64,000 nt of DNA, taken from NCBI RefSeq assembly GCF_002706795.1, contig NZ_CP017705.1, positions 2,280,001 to 2,344,000 on the forward strand, given 5' to 3'. Origin of the DNA: Brevibacillus laterosporus DSM 25. GTDB lineage: Bacteria; Bacillota; Bacilli; Brevibacillales; Brevibacillaceae. The notes below the pieces were generated by a model. That model was not told the DNA's origin, did not search any database, and saw only the letters and a list, made by a program, of their open reading frames with translations. Made by a program: the position numbers and the translations under genes. Of this stretch, positions 40,032 through 50,999 are shown piece by piece (the stretch's first letter is position 1; the number at the start of each line of letters is the position of its first letter).

Positions 40032-40955
40032 GTGGGAAAGAAAGATTCATACATCTATGTCATACTAACTTCCGTAGTATGTTTCTGGGGACTTAATGTA
40101 GTAATGGTGAAATACCTGTCTTTTTTTCCTCCAGTGGTCATTGCAGCCATTCGAATGCTGATCGCAGCAATCGTGTTAACGCCAATTCTTTTTGTTAAGA
40201 AGAAAGAAAAATGTAAACTCTCAGTAAAACAATGGTTGTTTATAGTCGCAATCGGTTCCACATCAATTGCTTTGCATCAGATTCTTTTAGCTTGGGGACT
40301 TCAACATAGTACGGCTGGAAGCTCCTCATTAATCTTGGCATTAAATCCATTAGCCACTACCTTATTAGCAGCCTTGTTGTTGGGTGAAAAATTAAGTATT
40401 CGCAAAGGCATGGGCATTTTACTGGGTTTTACTGGTGTGATTATTGCAGTTACATCAAAAGGGAATGGGCATATATCTTTTGGATTGGGTGAAATTATTA
40501 TTTTTGGTTCTATGCTCATGTATGTAGCAGGTGGATTGTTTGTAAGAGGAGCTAAGTCAACTGGCTTGCCCGTGTGGGAGCTGACTGCGTATTCTCAATG
40601 GATCGGTGCTATTATTTTAGCGGTCTTAAGTATAGGAATTTATCCCACATCTATTTTTCAGGAGATGAATACCAGTTGGTTTACCTGGTTTGTGATTTTT
40701 TGTTCAGGAGGTATTTCCAGTGGACTCGGCTCTTTAGGATGTAATTATGGCATTCAAAAGATTGGAGCAAGTCAAACTTCCATCTTTTTGAATGGCATGC
40801 CAATAGCCAGTTTGCTTTTTGCTGCTTGGCTTATAAATGAGCCACTTACTTATTTAGCTATAGTTGCTTTATTATGTACGATTGCGGGAGTTTATCTTGG
40901 TTCTACTTCCCGTTCCGTAAAAATTCCTGTATGTAATAAAAGGAGAGAAGTTTAG
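40032..40955 (+). CDS. EamA/DMT-family transporter (10 membrane segments)
   Basis: 307 residues with two EamA repeats, each of about five hydrophobic helices (first about 10-140, second about 150-285). It resembles drug/metabolite exporters. Substrate unknown. The start is GTG 40032, 8 bases after gaggagtgg; an upstream frame extension overlaps the tuf terminator and lacks similarity. TGtTACAAT at 39988-39996 may be its -10. Codon use is less biased than that of the ribosomal genes on both sides, so it looks like an insertion between the str and S10 clusters. Confidence 0.85.
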   Translation: MGKKDSYIYVILTSVVCFWGLNVVMVKYLSFFPPVVIAAIRMLIAAIVLTPILFVKKKEKCKLSVKQWLFIVAIGSTSIALHQILLAWGLQHSTAGSSSLILALNPLATTLLAALLLGEKLSIRKGMGILLGFTGVIIAVTSKGNGHISFGLGEIIIFGSMLMYVAGGLFVRGAKSTGLPVWELTAYSQWIGAIILAVLSIGIYPTSIFQEMNTSWFTWFVIFCSGGISSGLGSLGCNYGIQKIGASQTSIFLNGMPIASLLFAAWLINEPLTYLAIVALLCTIAGVYLGSTSRSVKIPVCNKRREV

Positions 40956-40991
40956 GCAAAGTTTCATGTGTTAAAACTTTATATCATATAG

Positions 40992-41023
40992 AAGAAGGAA
41001 CGCCTACGAAGACGTTCCTTCTT
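40992..41023. terminator. Convergent terminator between the EamA and globin genes
   Basis: aagaaggaacg (40992-41002) / cgttccttctt (41013-41023), an 11-bp stem. It overlaps the 3' end of the globin gene on the - strand, so it can end both convergent transcripts. Confidence 0.75.
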
Positions 41024-41408
41024 GTTGATTCCAATGATTGATCATATGATGTGCTGTTAAAGTAAGACGTTCAAAAATCTGAGACTTCATCGGTTCATCG
41101 ATCTTAGTATGATCTAGAGCTTGTTCCATACAAAGAAGCCAAGCTCCTGCTCTTTTAGGAGTAATTTCAAAAGGTAGGTGGCGTGCTCGAAGCATCGGAT
41201 GTCCATGCTTTTCAGAATAGAGAGAAGGTCCACCAAGAAATTGTGTAAGGAACAAATATTGCTTTGCTTTTACTTCTGTAAGATCCGCTGGAAAAATAGG
41301 AATTAAGTCTTCATGCTTGGCAACCAAATCATAGAAGTGATTTACTAGTTTCTTAAGGGTGGGAGCTCCTCCAATTTGGTCATAAAGGCTTCCAGTCTTT
41401 TCAATCAC
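41004..41408 (-). CDS. Truncated hemoglobin (group II, YjbI-like)
   Basis: 134 residues, 2-over-2 globin fold. YDQIGG at the start is the trHb pre-A/A signature, FLGGPSLYSEKHGHPMLRARHLPFEI has the proximal His (RARH) and the GGP turn, and AWLLCMEQALD matches the G helix with Trp at the usual place. These heme proteins bind oxygen and relate to redox or nitric oxide stress. It is convergent with the EamA gene, divergent from rpsJ and not a usual neighbour of the S10 operon. Confidence 0.92.
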   Translation of the reverse strand: MIEKTGSLYDQIGGAPTLKKLVNHFYDLVAKHEDLIPIFPADLTEVKAKQYLFLTQFLGGPSLYSEKHGHPMLRARHLPFEITPKRAGAWLLCMEQALDHTKIDEPMKSQIFERLTLTAHHMINHWNQQEGTSS

Positions 41409-41506
41409 ATGAAGGCTCCTTTCTATTGTATAATAGCAAAAGTCGTAACCCGCATAACTCTATTATACTTGTTTGATTAGAAAATCATAGGAATTACAAA
41501 AAAAAC

Positions 41507-41535
41507 TTGCAATGCCTATATTTATTTAGTAAAAT
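41507..41535 (+). promoter_or_regulatory. S10 operon promoter
   Basis: TTGCAA (41507-41512), a 17-base spacer and TAAAAT (41530-41535). It is the only good promoter before the 22-gene S10-spc-alpha run, with a leader of about 130 bases before rpsJ. Confidence 0.75.
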
Positions 41536-41978
<443 letters not shown>

Positions 41979-42126
41979 TCTCTACCTAGAGAATGACACG
42001 CTAGCTAGCGTTGTCTTGATGAGTACGGAAGTTAAAGGATTCTTTATATAGCTCCCCTGCTCGTCAGTAGGGACTTGATACAACAAAGGTCATTTTATGA
42101 AAATGTTAATGTAGGAGGTGGCACAA

Positions 42127-42753
42127 ATGACCAAAGGAATCTTAGGAAGAAAACTTGGAATGACTCAAGTCTTCGCTCAAAATGGTACAGCGACTGCTGT
42201 AACTGTAATCCAAGCAGGTCCTTGCGTAGTTCTTCAAAAGAAGGATCAAGCAACTGATGGATATGAGGCGATTCAGATCGGTTTCGACGATAAGAAAGAT
42301 CATCGTGCGAACAAACCTGAAAAAGGACATGCAGCTAAAGCTAACACTGCACCTAAGCGCTTCATCCGTGAAATCGACGGAATTAACCTCACAGAATATG
42401 AGGTAGGTCAAGAACTTAAAGCTGATATTTTTGCCGCAGGAGAGTTTGTAGACGTGTCCGGCGTGACAAAAGGTAAAGGTTTTGCAGGTTCTATCAAGCG
42501 CCACAACCACGCTCGTGGTCCAATGGCTCACGGTTCCCGTTACCATCGTGGACCAGGTTCCATGGGTTCTATCGCAGCTAACCGTGTATTCAAAGGTATG
42601 AAATTGCCTGGTCAAATGGGTGGCGAAAACGTAACAATCCAAAATCTTGAGGTTGTTAAAGTTGACACAGACCGTAACTTGATTCTTGTTAAAGGTTCCA
42701 TACCTGGACCTAAAAACAGCTACGTAGTCGTGCGTACGGCTGTCAAGAAATAA
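42127..42753 (+). CDS. rplC: 50S ribosomal protein L3 (uL3)
   Basis: 208 residues, starting [40 protein letters not shown] is the loop reaching the peptidyl-transferase centre, with [23 protein letters not shown] after it. The SD taggaggtg gives ATG 42127; a GTG three codons earlier lies within the SD. Confidence 0.97.
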   Translation: MTKGILGRKLGMTQVFAQNGTATAVTVIQAGPCVVLQKKDQATDGYEAIQIGFDDKKDHRANKPEKGHAAKANTAPKRFIREIDGINLTEYEVGQELKADIFAAGEFVDVSGVTKGKGFAGSIKRHNHARGPMAHGSRYHRGPGSMGSIAANRVFKGMKLPGQMGGENVTIQNLEVVKVDTDRNLILVKGSIPGPKNSYVVVRTAVKK

Positions 42754-42770
42754 GGAAAGGAGGAACTGAC

Positions 42771-43394
42771 ATGCCAAAAGTAGCTCTTTATAACCAAACA
42801 GGTGCGCAAGTAGGCGACATCGAATTGGCTGAAGCTGTATTCGGTATCGAACCAAACAACGCTGTACTGTTTGATGCAATCGTTATGCAACAAGCTTCTC
42901 AACGCCAAGGTACTCACGATGTAAAAAATCGTTCTGAAGTACGTGGTGGTGGACGCAAACCATGGCGTCAAAAAGGTACTGGTCGTGCACGCCAAGGATC
43001 TATTCGCTCTCCTCAATGGAAAGGCGGCGGCGTAGTATTCGGACCTACACCTCGTAAATACGGATATAAGCTAAACCGTAAAGTTCGTCGTTTGGCTCTT
43101 AAATCCGCTTTATCTACAAAAGTACAAAACAATGAATTGTTAGTACTAGATGCATTGACTATGTCTGCTCCTAAAACTAAGGATTTTGCTGGTATTCTTT
43201 CTAGCTTGAAAGTTGACCGTAAAGTTCTAATCGTAACAGCAGACTATGATCAAAACATCGCCCTTTCTTCTCGCAACATTCCAGGTGCTAAGTGCATTGA
43301 TGCTGCTGGCGTTAACGTTCTTGACCTAGTTGCACATGATAAAGTAATCGTGACTAAAGAAGCGGTTGCTAAAGTAGAGGAGGTGCTCGCATAA
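42771..43394 (+). CDS. rplD: 50S ribosomal protein L4 (uL4)
   Basis: 207 residues. The extended loop [33 protein letters not shown] lines the exit tunnel and binds macrolide-site rRNA; it looks wild type. In E. coli L4 represses its own operon, but no equivalent site is evident here. The last base overlaps the rplW start. Confidence 0.96.
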   Translation: MPKVALYNQTGAQVGDIELAEAVFGIEPNNAVLFDAIVMQQASQRQGTHDVKNRSEVRGGGRKPWRQKGTGRARQGSIRSPQWKGGGVVFGPTPRKYGYKLNRKVRRLALKSALSTKVQNNELLVLDALTMSAPKTKDFAGILSSLKVDRKVLIVTADYDQNIALSSRNIPGAKCIDAAGVNVLDLVAHDKVIVTKEAVAKVEEVLA

Positions 43395-43684
43395 TGAAGA
43401 GCCTTCACGATGTTATCAAGCGCCCTATCATTACTGAGCGCACCACCGATATGATGGCTGATAAGAAGTACGTTTTCGAAGTACCGATGAAAGCCAACAA
43501 AACGGAAATCAAACAAGCTATTGAGAAAGTTTTCGGCGTAAAAGTTGAAGCAGTTAACACAATTCGCGTTGCTGCAAAACCTAAACGCTATGGTAAATAT
43601 GCTGGATACACTTCTGAGTGGAAAAAAGCAATCGTTAAATTGACTGCTGATAGCAAAGAGCTAGAATTCTACGAAGGTATCTAA
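43394..43684 (+). CDS. rplW: 50S ribosomal protein L23 (uL23)
   Basis: 96 residues: [52 protein letters not shown]23 sits at the tunnel exit, where trigger factor and SRP dock. ATG 43394 shares one base with the rplD stop (TAATG), with gaggaggtg within the end of rplD as SD. Confidence 0.96.
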   Translation: MKSLHDVIKRPIITERTTDMMADKKYVFEVPMKANKTEIKQAIEKVFGVKVEAVNTIRVAAKPKRYGKYAGYTSEWKKAIVKLTADSKELEFYEGI

Positions 43685-43717
43685 GTTCGACGACTTTCTA
43701 TAAGGAGGGAATAAGGA

Positions 43718-44548
43718 ATGGGTATCAAGAAGTTTAAACCGACTTCTCCGAGTCGTCGCCAAATGACGGTTTCTACCTTCGAAGAGATCACAACCTCCAC
43801 TCCGGAGAAATCTCTTCTACAACCGCTTAACAAAAAAGCTGGACGTAACAACCAAGGTAAGATTACTGTTCGTCATCAAGGTGGCGGCCATAAGCGTAAA
43901 TATCGTGTTATCGATTTCAAACGTAACAAAGATGGTATCGTAGGTCGCGTAGCTACTATCGAATACGATCCAAACCGTTCTGCAAACATCGCGTTAATCA
44001 ACTACGCTGATGGTGAAAAGCGTTACATCATCGCTCCACATGGTTTGAAAGTTGGAGATGAGATTGTATCTGGCGCAGATGCAGACATCAAAACAGGTAA
44101 CTGCTTACCACTTGTAAACATTCCTGTTGGTACAACAATTCACAACATCGAGTTGAAACCAGGTAAAGGTGCTCAGTTGGTACGTGCAGCTGGTACATCT
44201 GCTCAATTGCTAGGTCGCGATGGTGAATTCGTAATCGTACGTCTAGGTTCTGGTGAAACTCGTCGTATCCACAACGTGTGCCGTGCTACAATCGGTCAAG
44301 TTGGTAACTTGGATCATGAGTTGATCAACATCGGTAAAGCTGGTCGTAAACGTTGGTTGGGCGTACGTCCTACTGTTCGCGGTAGCGTAATGAACCCTAA
44401 CGATCACCCACACGGTGGTGGTGAAGGTCGCGCTCCTATCGGTCGTAAAGCACCAGTTACTCCTTGGGGTAAACCTGCATTGGGTCTTAAGACTCGTAAG
44501 AAGAAAAACAAGAATGATAAATACATTATCCGTCGCCGTAAGAAGTAA
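43718..44548 (+). CDS. rplB: 50S ribosomal protein L2 (uL2)
   Basis: 276 residues. The RNA-binding OB and SH3-like domains ([42 protein letters not shown]) are followed by the conserved C-terminal [23 protein letters not shown] with the His next to the peptidyl-transferase centre. The basic tail ends KYIIRRRKK. The SD is aaggagggaa. Confidence 0.97.
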   Translation: MGIKKFKPTSPSRRQMTVSTFEEITTSTPEKSLLQPLNKKAGRNNQGKITVRHQGGGHKRKYRVIDFKRNKDGIVGRVATIEYDPNRSANIALINYADGEKRYIIAPHGLKVGDEIVSGADADIKTGNCLPLVNIPVGTTIHNIELKPGKGAQLVRAAGTSAQLLGRDGEFVIVRLGSGETRRIHNVCRATIGQVGNLDHELINIGKAGRKRWLGVRPTVRGSVMNPNDHPHGGGEGRAPIGRKAPVTPWGKPALGLKTRKKKNKNDKYIIRRRKK

Positions 44549-44601
44549 GATCGGATAATACAATAAACCGAACGCCTTTGGCGAAGGGAGGTTTCTGAAC
44601 T

Positions 44602-44883
44602 ATGGGTCGTAGCTTGAAGAAAGGTCCTTTCGTGGACGACCACTTGATGAAAAAGGTTGATGCTTTGAACGAGAAAAGCGAGAAGAAAGTTGTTAAAACT
44701 TGGTCACGCCGTTCTACAATCTTCCCTGATTTTATCGGTCATACATTCGCTGTATACGATGGTCGTAAACATGTTCCTGTATACGTGACTGAAGATATGG
44801 TCGGACACAAATTAGGTGAATTCGCACCTACTCGTACCTTCAGGGGTCACGTCGACAACGACAAAAAATCCAAGAAGCGCTAA
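44602..44883 (+). CDS. rpsS: 30S ribosomal protein S19 (uS19)
   Basis: 93 residues: [64 protein letters not shown]. It binds the 30S head with S13. The SD is gaagggagg; rplV follows after 30 bases. Confidence 0.97.
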   Translation: MGRSLKKGPFVDDHLMKKVDALNEKSEKKVVKTWSRRSTIFPDFIGHTFAVYDGRKHVPVYVTEDMVGHKLGEFAPTRTFRGHVDNDKKSKKR

Positions 44884-44913
44884 TTATTCTCTTCATAGAG
44901 GGGAGGTACAATC

Positions 44914-45246
44914 ATGGAATCCAAAGCAGTTGCTCGTAATATTCGAATCGCGCCTCGTAAAGTGCGTCTAGTTATCGATCTAATCAGAGGCAAGAAAATT
45001 GGAGAAGCTCTAGGTATTTTGAAACACACTCCTAAAGCAGGTTCTCCAGTAGTAGAGAAGCTTTTAAACTCTGCGATTGCTAATGCTGAGCATAACTACA
45101 ACATGGATATTGAAAACCTTGTTGTTGGTCAAATTTTCGTTGATCAAGGTCCTACCTTGAAACGATTCCGTCCACGTGCAATGGGTCGTGCTAGCCGTAT
45201 TCATAAGCGTACGAGCCACATTACAGTGGTATTAAACGAAAAATAA
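44914..45246 (+). CDS. rplV: 50S ribosomal protein L22 (uL22)
   Basis: 110 residues. [27 protein letters not shown], then the beta-hairpin loop [28 protein letters not shown] that constricts the exit tunnel. There is no insertion in the loop of the kind linked to macrolide resistance. The SD is gaggggaggt. Confidence 0.97.
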   Translation: MESKAVARNIRIAPRKVRLVIDLIRGKKIGEALGILKHTPKAGSPVVEKLLNSAIANAEHNYNMDIENLVVGQIFVDQGPTLKRFRPRAMGRASRIHKRTSHITVVLNEK

Positions 45247-45259
45247 GGAGGGAAATTGA

Positions 45260-45922
45260 GTGGGACAAAAGGTAAGTCCGGTCGGTCTGCGAGTTGGCGT
45301 AATTCGTGACTGGGAATCCAGATGGTATGCTGATAAGGACTTCGCAACTTTGTTGCATGAAGACCTTCACATTCGTAAATACATCAAAGGTCGTCTTAAA
45401 GACGCTGCTGTATCTACTGTTGAAATCGAACGCGCTGCAAATCGCGTAAACGTAACAATTCACACTGCTAAGCCTGGTATGGTTATCGGTAAAGGTGGAT
45501 CTGAAGTTGAAACACTTCGTAAAGCTCTTTCCCAACTTACTAGCAAGCGTGTACACATCAATATCAACGAGATCAAGAAACCTGATCTTGACGCTACTCT
45601 TGTAGCTGAAAACATTGCTCGTCAATTGGAAAACCGTATTTCTTTCCGTCGTGCACAAAAGCAAACAATCACTCGTTCTTTGCGTGCAGGTGCGAAAGGT
45701 ATCAAAACACTTGTTAGTGGTCGTCTAGGTGGAGCTGATATCGCGCGTTCTGAAGGTTACAGCGAAGGTACTGTACCTCTTCATACATTGCGTGCTGACA
45801 TCGACTATGGTACAGCTGAAGCTCACACTACTTATGGCCGCATCGGTGTAAAAGTATGGATCTACCGTGGTGAAGTTCTTCCTACTAAGAAGAACGTTGC
45901 ACGAGTGGAAGGAGGCAAGTAA
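45260..45922 (+). CDS. rpsC: 30S ribosomal protein S3 (uS3)
   Basis: 220 residues. The KH domain ([17 protein letters not shown], GxxG motif) and the C-terminal S3 domain ([31 protein letters not shown]) are both present. The latter lines the mRNA entry helicase site. The start is GTG 45260, 13 bases after the rplV stop, with aaggaggg. Confidence 0.97.
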   Translation: MGQKVSPVGLRVGVIRDWESRWYADKDFATLLHEDLHIRKYIKGRLKDAAVSTVEIERAANRVNVTIHTAKPGMVIGKGGSEVETLRKALSQLTSKRVHININEIKKPDLDATLVAENIARQLENRISFRRAQKQTITRSLRAGAKGIKTLVSGRLGGADIARSEGYSEGTVPLHTLRADIDYGTAEAHTTYGRIGVKVWIYRGEVLPTKKNVARVEGGK

Positions 45923-45924
45923 AC

Positions 45925-46359
45925 ATGTTGATGCCTAAACGCGTGAAGCATCGTAAACAACATCGTCCGAAGTTGTCCGGTAACGCTAAAGGCGGTACAA
46001 CTGTTGCTTTCGGTGAATATGGCCTCCAAGCTCTTGAACCAGCTTGGGTAACGAATCGTCAAATCGAGGCAGCACGTATTGCGATGACACGTTATATCCG
46101 TCGTGGCGGTAAAGTTTGGATTAAAGTTTTCCCAGACAGACCGATTACACAAAAACCTCTAGAAGTCCGCATGGGTTCTGGTAAAGGTTCCGTTGAAAAA
46201 TGGGTTGCTGTAGTTAAACCAGGTAAAGTTATGTTTGAACTTGCTGGTGTATCTGAAGAAGTAGCGCGTGAAGCTATGCGTCTTGCTATGCACAAACTAC
46301 CTGTAAAGTGTAAGTTTGTTAAGCGCGAAGAAGTGGGTGGTGACGCACATGAAGGCTAA
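45925..46359 (+). CDS. rplP: 50S ribosomal protein L16 (uL16)
   Basis: 144 residues. [51 protein letters not shown] matches Bacillus L16 from the first residue, so ATG 45925 is preferred over ATG 45931. The later part contains [24 protein letters not shown]. It positions A-site tRNA. The start lies 3 bases after rpsC. Confidence 0.96.
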   Translation: MLMPKRVKHRKQHRPKLSGNAKGGTTVAFGEYGLQALEPAWVTNRQIEAARIAMTRYIRRGGKVWIKVFPDRPITQKPLEVRMGSGKGSVEKWVAVVKPGKVMFELAGVSEEVAREAMRLAMHKLPVKCKFVKREEVGGDAHEG

Positions 46360-46546
46360 TGAATACCGCAATCTAACCACTGCCGAGATCGAACAAAACG
46401 TTTCTTCTTTGAAAGAAGAATTGTTCAACCTTCGTTTTCAATTAGCTACTGGCCAATTGGAAAACACGGCTCGTATTAAGCAAGTGCGTAAGGATATCGC
46501 ATGCGCGAAAACTATCCTACGCCAACGTGAATTAGGAATCGGCTAA
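46349..46546 (+). CDS. rpmC: 50S ribosomal protein L29 (uL29)
   Basis: 65 residues, two-helix protein: [64 protein letters not shown] 46349 overlaps the end of rplP by 11 bases, using ggtggtg inside rplP as ribosome site; a longer in-frame start upstream lies wholly within rplP. It sits at the tunnel exit beside L23. Confidence 0.95.
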   Translation: MKANEYRNLTTAEIEQNVSSLKEELFNLRFQLATGQLENTARIKQVRKDIACAKTILRQRELGIG

Positions 46547-46568
46547 TATAAGGAAGGAGGTTCCAACG

Positions 46569-46835
46569 ATGACCGCACAACGCAATTTGCGTAGAACGCT
46601 GGTAGGTCGTGTAGTATCAGACAAAATGGACAAAACCATTGTTGTTCTGGTTGAAACCTACAAAAAACATACGTTGTATGGTAAGCGTGTGAAGTACTCT
46701 AAAAAGTTCAAAGCACACGATGAAAACAATACAGCTAAAATCGGTGATATCGTAGAAATTATGGAAACTCGTCCGCTTTCTAAGGACAAGAGATTCCGTC
46801 TTGTAAAAGTAGTACAAGAAGCTGTCATTGTTTAA
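46569..46835 (+). CDS. rpsQ: 30S ribosomal protein S17 (uS17)
   Basis: 88 residues, OB fold: [71 protein letters not shown]. It binds 16S rRNA early in 30S assembly. The SD is aaggaggttcc. Confidence 0.97.
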   Translation: MTAQRNLRRTLVGRVVSDKMDKTIVVLVETYKKHTLYGKRVKYSKKFKAHDENNTAKIGDIVEIMETRPLSKDKRFRLVKVVQEAVIV

Positions 46836-46894
46836 GATAGCTTAATATATGATAGACTCGGATAAAACATCACATCCGAAGGGAGTGACTCAGA

Positions 46895-47263
46895 ATGATC
46901 CAAACTCAATCCAGACTAGCAGTTGCTGACAACTCTGGTGCTAAAGAATTAATGTGCATTAAGGTTCTTGGTGGATCTGGCCGCAAGACAGCTAATGTAG
47001 GCGACATTATCGTTTGCTCTGTCAAAGCTGCTACACCCGGAGGAGTTGTCAAGAAAGGTCAAGTAGTTAAGGCTGTTATCGTTCGTACAGTTAGTGGCGT
47101 ACGTCGTAACGATGGTTCTTACATCCGCTTCGACCAGAATGCAGCGGTAGTTATCAAAGATGATAACTCTCCACGTGGTACACGTATCTTTGGACCGGTT
47201 GCTCGTGAGCTTCGTGAAAAAGATTTCATGAAGATCATCTCTCTGGCTCCTGAGGTTATCTAA
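46895..47263 (+). CDS. rplN: 50S ribosomal protein L14 (uL14)
   Basis: 122 residues: [40 protein letters not shown], then [29 protein letters not shown]. It forms part of an intersubunit bridge with S12/16S and is the docking site of the silencing factor RsfS. The SD is gaagggagtg. Confidence 0.97.
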   Translation: MIQTQSRLAVADNSGAKELMCIKVLGGSGRKTANVGDIIVCSVKAATPGGVVKKGQVVKAVIVRTVSGVRRNDGSYIRFDQNAAVVIKDDNSPRGTRIFGPVARELREKDFMKIISLAPEVI

Positions 47264-47311
47264 ATTAACGTAACAAATCTGTATTTTGTTCGATAGGAGG
47301 TGCACCCAGCG

Positions 47312-47626
47312 ATGCACGTAAAAAAAGGCGATATGGTTATCGTTACTGCGGGCAAAGACAAAGGTAAAAAAGGTCAAGTATTGGCTGCTTTACCTAAAAA
47401 AGACCGTGTATTGGTAGAAGGTATTAATCTTGTGAAGAAGCATGCTCGTCCTTCTCAAGCGAATCCACAAGGCGGAATCGTAACACAAGAAGCTGCCATT
47501 CACGTTTCTAATGTCTCTCTAATTGACCCTAAATCAGGAAAACCTACCCGCGTAGGTTACAAAGTATTAGAGAACGGTAAAAAAGTTCGGGTTGCGAAAA
47601 AATCTGGCGAAGTAATCGATAAGTAG
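47312..47626 (+). CDS. rplX: 50S ribosomal protein L24 (uL24)
   Basis: 104 residues with an N-terminal KOW motif ([45 protein letters not shown]). It initiates 50S assembly. ATG 47312 is used; the GTG at 47300 in the same frame is part of the SD (taggaggtg). Confidence 0.96.
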   Translation: MHVKKGDMVIVTAGKDKGKKGQVLAALPKKDRVLVEGINLVKKHARPSQANPQGGIVTQEAAIHVSNVSLIDPKSGKPTRVGYKVLENGKKVRVAKKSGEVIDK

Positions 47627-47652
47627 TCAGGTCGGAAAGGAGGTTGTCTTAA

Positions 47653-48195
47653 ATGGCAGCAAGATTGAAAGATAAGTACTTGCAGGAAATCGTTCCTAGC
47701 TTGATGACTAAGTTTAACTATAAAACTGTCATGCAAGTTCCTAAAGTAGAGAAAATCGTTATCAACATTGGTGTTGGTGAAGCAGTTGCTAACGCAAAAG
47801 CTATCGATACAGCCATTGAAGATTTACAATTAATCGCTGGTCAAAAGCCAATTGTTACTCGTGCGAAGAAGTCTATCGCTGGTTTCAAATTGCGTGAAGG
47901 TATGCCGATCGGTGCGAAGGTAACACTTCGTGGTGAGCGTATGTACCAATTCCTCGATAAATTGATGAACGTATCTCTACCACGTGTTCGTGACTTCCGT
48001 GGTATTTCATCCAAAGCTTTTGACGGTCGTGGAAACTATACTCTTGGTCTTAAAGAGCAATTGATTTTTCCAGAGATCGAATACGATAAAATTGATAAGG
48101 TTCGCGGTATGGACATCGTAGTTGTAACATCTGCGAAAACTGATGAAGAAGCTCGTGAACTTCTGACTCAGATGGGTATGCCATTCCGTAAATAA
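47653..48195 (+). CDS. rplE: 50S ribosomal protein L5 (uL5)
   Basis: 180 residues: [40 protein letters not shown] and [30 protein letters not shown]. It binds 5S rRNA, making 5S genes elsewhere in the genome certain even though none follows the 23S gene here. The SD is gaaaggaggttg. Confidence 0.97.
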   Translation: MAARLKDKYLQEIVPSLMTKFNYKTVMQVPKVEKIVINIGVGEAVANAKAIDTAIEDLQLIAGQKPIVTRAKKSIAGFKLREGMPIGAKVTLRGERMYQFLDKLMNVSLPRVRDFRGISSKAFDGRGNYTLGLKEQLIFPEIEYDKIDKVRGMDIVVVTSAKTDEEARELLTQMGMPFRK

Positions 48196-48207
48196 ACCCT
48201 ATCGTAA

Positions 48208-48405
<198 letters not shown>

Positions 48406-48432
48406 TATAGACGGGAAGGAGGTTTTTCTCTC

Positions 48433-48831
48433 ATGGTAATGACTGATCCAGTTGCTGATATGCTAACTCGCGTCCGCAATGCGAACATGGTTCGCCACGA
48501 GAAAGTTGAAATTCCTGCATCTAACTTGAAGAAGGAAATTGCTCGTCTTTTGAAAGAAGAGGGCTTTATCCGTGATGCAGAATTTATCGAAGACAACAAG
48601 CAAGGAATCATTCGTTTGTTCCTTAAATACGGGGTTAACAACGAACGTGTTATCACTGGCCTAAAACGTATCAGTAAGCCAGGACACCGTGTTTATGCAA
48701 ACAACAATGAAATTCCTCGTGTATTAGGCGGACTAGGTGTCGCTTTGATCTCTACTTCCAAAGGTGTTATGACTGACAAACAAGCTCGTCAAGCACATGT
48801 TGGTGGAGAAGTACTAGCTTATATTTGGTAA
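48433..48831 (+). CDS. rpsH: 30S ribosomal protein S8 (uS8)
   Basis: 132 residues: [46 protein letters not shown], and the C-terminal [25 protein letters not shown]-binding tip. ATG 48433 matches the Bacillus N-terminus (MVMTDP). S8 is the spc-operon repressor in E. coli; no mimic site stands out here. The SD is gaaggagg. Confidence 0.97.
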   Translation: MVMTDPVADMLTRVRNANMVRHEKVEIPASNLKKEIARLLKEEGFIRDAEFIEDNKQGIIRLFLKYGVNNERVITGLKRISKPGHRVYANNNEIPRVLGGLGVALISTSKGVMTDKQARQAHVGGEVLAYIW

Positions 48832-48861
48832 TCTTAGATTTACGCACAGGAGGTGCAAGTC

Positions 48862-49398
48862 ATGTCGCGTGTCGGTAAAAAACCGATTACGGTTCCTGCA
48901 GGCGTTACTTTAACTCTGAACGGTACAGAGTTGACAGTAAAGGGCCCTAAGGGTACTCTCGTTCGTAACTTTCATCCGGACATCAAAATCAACATTACTG
49001 AATCTGAAGTAATCGTTGAACGTCCGTCTGACAATAAACTTCATCGTTCTCTCCATGGTACTACTCGTGCCTTGGTTTCGAACATGGTTGTAGGTGTATC
49101 TGAAGGTTTCACTCGTACACTTGAACTAGTAGGTGTAGGTTATCGTGGAGCTAAGTCTGCTAACGGTGTAACTCTTTCTCTAGGTTTCTCTCACCCAGTT
49201 GAGGTAACTCCTGAACAAGGAATCGAATTAGAACTAACTAACCAAACAACATTAGTTGTTAAAGGTATCGATAAAGAGCGTGTAGGCCAAGTGGCTGCTG
49301 AAATTCGTTCTCTACGTAAACCTGAGCCATACAAAGGTAAAGGTATTCGTTACAGCAATGAAGTTGTTCGTCGTAAAGAAGGTAAAAAAGGTAAATAA
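48862..49398 (+). CDS. rplF: 50S ribosomal protein L6 (uL6)
   Basis: 178 residues, duplicated fold: [33 protein letters not shown] and the C-terminal [43 protein letters not shown]. It lies beside the sarcin-ricin loop at the factor site. ATG 48862 follows aggaggtgcaag; an ATG three codons earlier overlaps this SD. Confidence 0.96.
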   Translation: MSRVGKKPITVPAGVTLTLNGTELTVKGPKGTLVRNFHPDIKINITESEVIVERPSDNKLHRSLHGTTRALVSNMVVGVSEGFTRTLELVGVGYRGAKSANGVTLSLGFSHPVEVTPEQGIELELTNQTTLVVKGIDKERVGQVAAEIRSLRKPEPYKGKGIRYSNEVVRRKEGKKGK

Positions 49399-49431
49399 GC
49401 CGCATAGTTTCATCAGAAAGGAGGCCGCTTA

Positions 49432-49794
49432 ATGTTTACGAAAAACGATAAAAACAAAGCACGGAAAAAACGTCAACTGCGTATTCGTAAGCGTGTAATG
49501 GGTTCTGCTGCTCGTCCACGTTTGAACGTTTTCCGTTCTTCTAAGCATATCTATGCTCAGTTAATCGATGATGTAGCAGGTACAACTCTTGCATCTGCAT
49601 CTTCACTTGATAAAGAGCTTAACTTAAATAACGGTTCTAATACTGAAGCAGCAACTGCTGTTGGTAACTTGATCGCAGCACGCGCTCAAGAAAAAGGTCT
49701 CACTGAAATCGTCTTTGACCGTGGTGGTTACTTGTACCATGGACGTGTTAAAGCACTAGCTGATGCAGCACGTGAAGCTGGTCTGCAATTCTAA
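49432..49794 (+). CDS. rplR: 50S ribosomal protein L18 (uL18)
   Basis: 120 residues. The basic N-terminus ([44 protein letters not shown]) binds 5S rRNA with L5, and [26 protein letters not shown] is the conserved end. The SD is aaaggaggc. Confidence 0.97.
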   Translation: MFTKNDKNKARKKRQLRIRKRVMGSAARPRLNVFRSSKHIYAQLIDDVAGTTLASASSLDKELNLNNGSNTEAATAVGNLIAARAQEKGLTEIVFDRGGYLYHGRVKALADAAREAGLQF

Positions 49795-49824
49795 GGAGAC
49801 AATAAGATATAAGGAGGGAAAAGA

Positions 49825-50322
49825 ATGCGTATCGACGCTAGCAAATTAGAGCTAGAAGAAAGAGTCGTCGCTGTTAACCGCGTAGCAAAAGTGGTTAAAG
49901 GTGGTCGTCGCTTCAGCTTTAGCGCACTAGTAGTAGTAGGCGACAAGAACGGCCATGTTGGCTCTGGTATGGGTAAAGCCCAAGAAGTACCGGACGCTAT
50001 TCGTAAAGCAATTGATGACGCGAAGAAAAACATGATTCGCGTACCTTTAAAAGGAACTACCATCCCTCACCAAGTTTTGTGCCATTTCGGTTCTGGCCGT
50101 GTATTAATCAAGCCAGCTTCTGAAGGTACAGGAGTTATTGCGGGTGGACCAGTTCGTGCGGTACTTGAACTTGCAGGTGTAGGTGACGTGTTGAGTAAAT
50201 CTTTGGGTTCTAACAACCCAATCAACATGGTTAGCGCTACTCTTGAAGGCCTTAGCCGTCTGAAAACTGCTGAAGACGTAGCTAAACTTCGCGGAAAAAC
50301 TGTCGCAGAACTTTTAGGATAG
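49825..50322 (+). CDS. rpsE: 30S ribosomal protein S5 (uS5)
   Basis: 165 residues. The N-terminal dsRBD-like domain ([51 protein letters not shown]) includes the loop where spectinomycin-resistance changes occur and looks wild type. The C-terminal domain carries [13 protein letters not shown]. It shapes the mRNA entry tunnel. The SD is aaggagggaa. Confidence 0.97.
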   Translation: MRIDASKLELEERVVAVNRVAKVVKGGRRFSFSALVVVGDKNGHVGSGMGKAQEVPDAIRKAIDDAKKNMIRVPLKGTTIPHQVLCHFGSGRVLIKPASEGTGVIAGGPVRAVLELAGVGDVLSKSLGSNNPINMVSATLEGLSRLKTAEDVAKLRGKTVAELLG

Positions 50323-50338
50323 AAGGAGGGAAAGGGAC

Positions 50339-50527
50339 ATGGCGAAATCATTACAAATCACGCTAAAACGTAGCCTAATCGGTCGTCCGGCTGACCAGAA
50401 GGAAACGGTGAAAGCCCTTGGCCTTCGCAAAATCCGTCAAACAGTAGAAAAAGAAGACAACGTAGCAATGCGTGGTATGATTTTCAAAGTTAAACATCTT
50501 GTAGATGTAAAGGAAATCGGAGAATAA
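50339..50527 (+). CDS. rpmD: 50S ribosomal protein L30 (uL30)
   Basis: 62 residues: [54 protein letters not shown], a single ferredoxin-like fold. The SD is gaaggagggaa, 17 bases after rpsE. Confidence 0.96.
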   Translation: MAKSLQITLKRSLIGRPADQKETVKALGLRKIRQTVEKEDNVAMRGMIFKVKHLVDVKEIGE

Positions 50528-50558
50528 GCTACAGATTGATAGTGAGGAGGTGCAACCT

Positions 50559-50999
50559 ATGAAATTGCATGAACTTAAACCAGCAGAAGGATCCCGTCAT
50601 GAACGTAAACGTCTAGGACGTGGTATCGGTAGTGGAACTGGTAAAACAGCTGGTAAAGGTCACAAAGGTCAAAATGCTCGTTCTGGTGGTGGCGTACGCC
50701 CAGGATTTGAGGGTGGTCAAAACCCACTATTCCGTCGTTTACCTAAACGTGGCTTCCACAACATCAACCGCAAGGAGTTTGCAATCGTATCTCTAGATGC
50801 GTTGAATCGCTTTGCTGAAGGTACAGTGGTTACACCTGAGTTGCTTAAAGAAACAGGAGTTATCAGTGCTCTTCGTGATGGAGTGAAAGTTTTGGCTAAC
50901 GGTGAATTAACTGTGAAGCTTACAGTAAAAGCTCACAAATTCTCTGGTGCTGCTGCTGAAAAGATTGCTCAAGTCGGTGGAACCACTGAGGTGATCTAA
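50559..50999 (+). CDS. rplO: 50S ribosomal protein L15 (uL15)
   Basis: 146 residues. The glycine-rich N-terminus ([65 protein letters not shown]) threads into 23S rRNA. ATG 50559 follows gaggaggtgcaacct; an earlier in-frame start lies in the SD. The last base of its stop overlaps the secY start. Confidence 0.96.
   Translation: MKLHELKPAEGSRHERKRLGRGIGSGTGKTAGKGHKGQNARSGGGVRPGFEGGQNPLFRRLPKRGFHNINRKEFAIVSLDALNRFAEGTVVTPELLKETGVISALRDGVKVLANGELTVKLTVKAHKFSGAAAEKIAQVGGTTEVI

Noticed and set aside
42142-42879. 245-codon antisense frame across rplC and rplD
   Set aside because: It spans two ribosomal protein genes and their SD. The composition is typical of antisense to biased codons, so it is not a gene.
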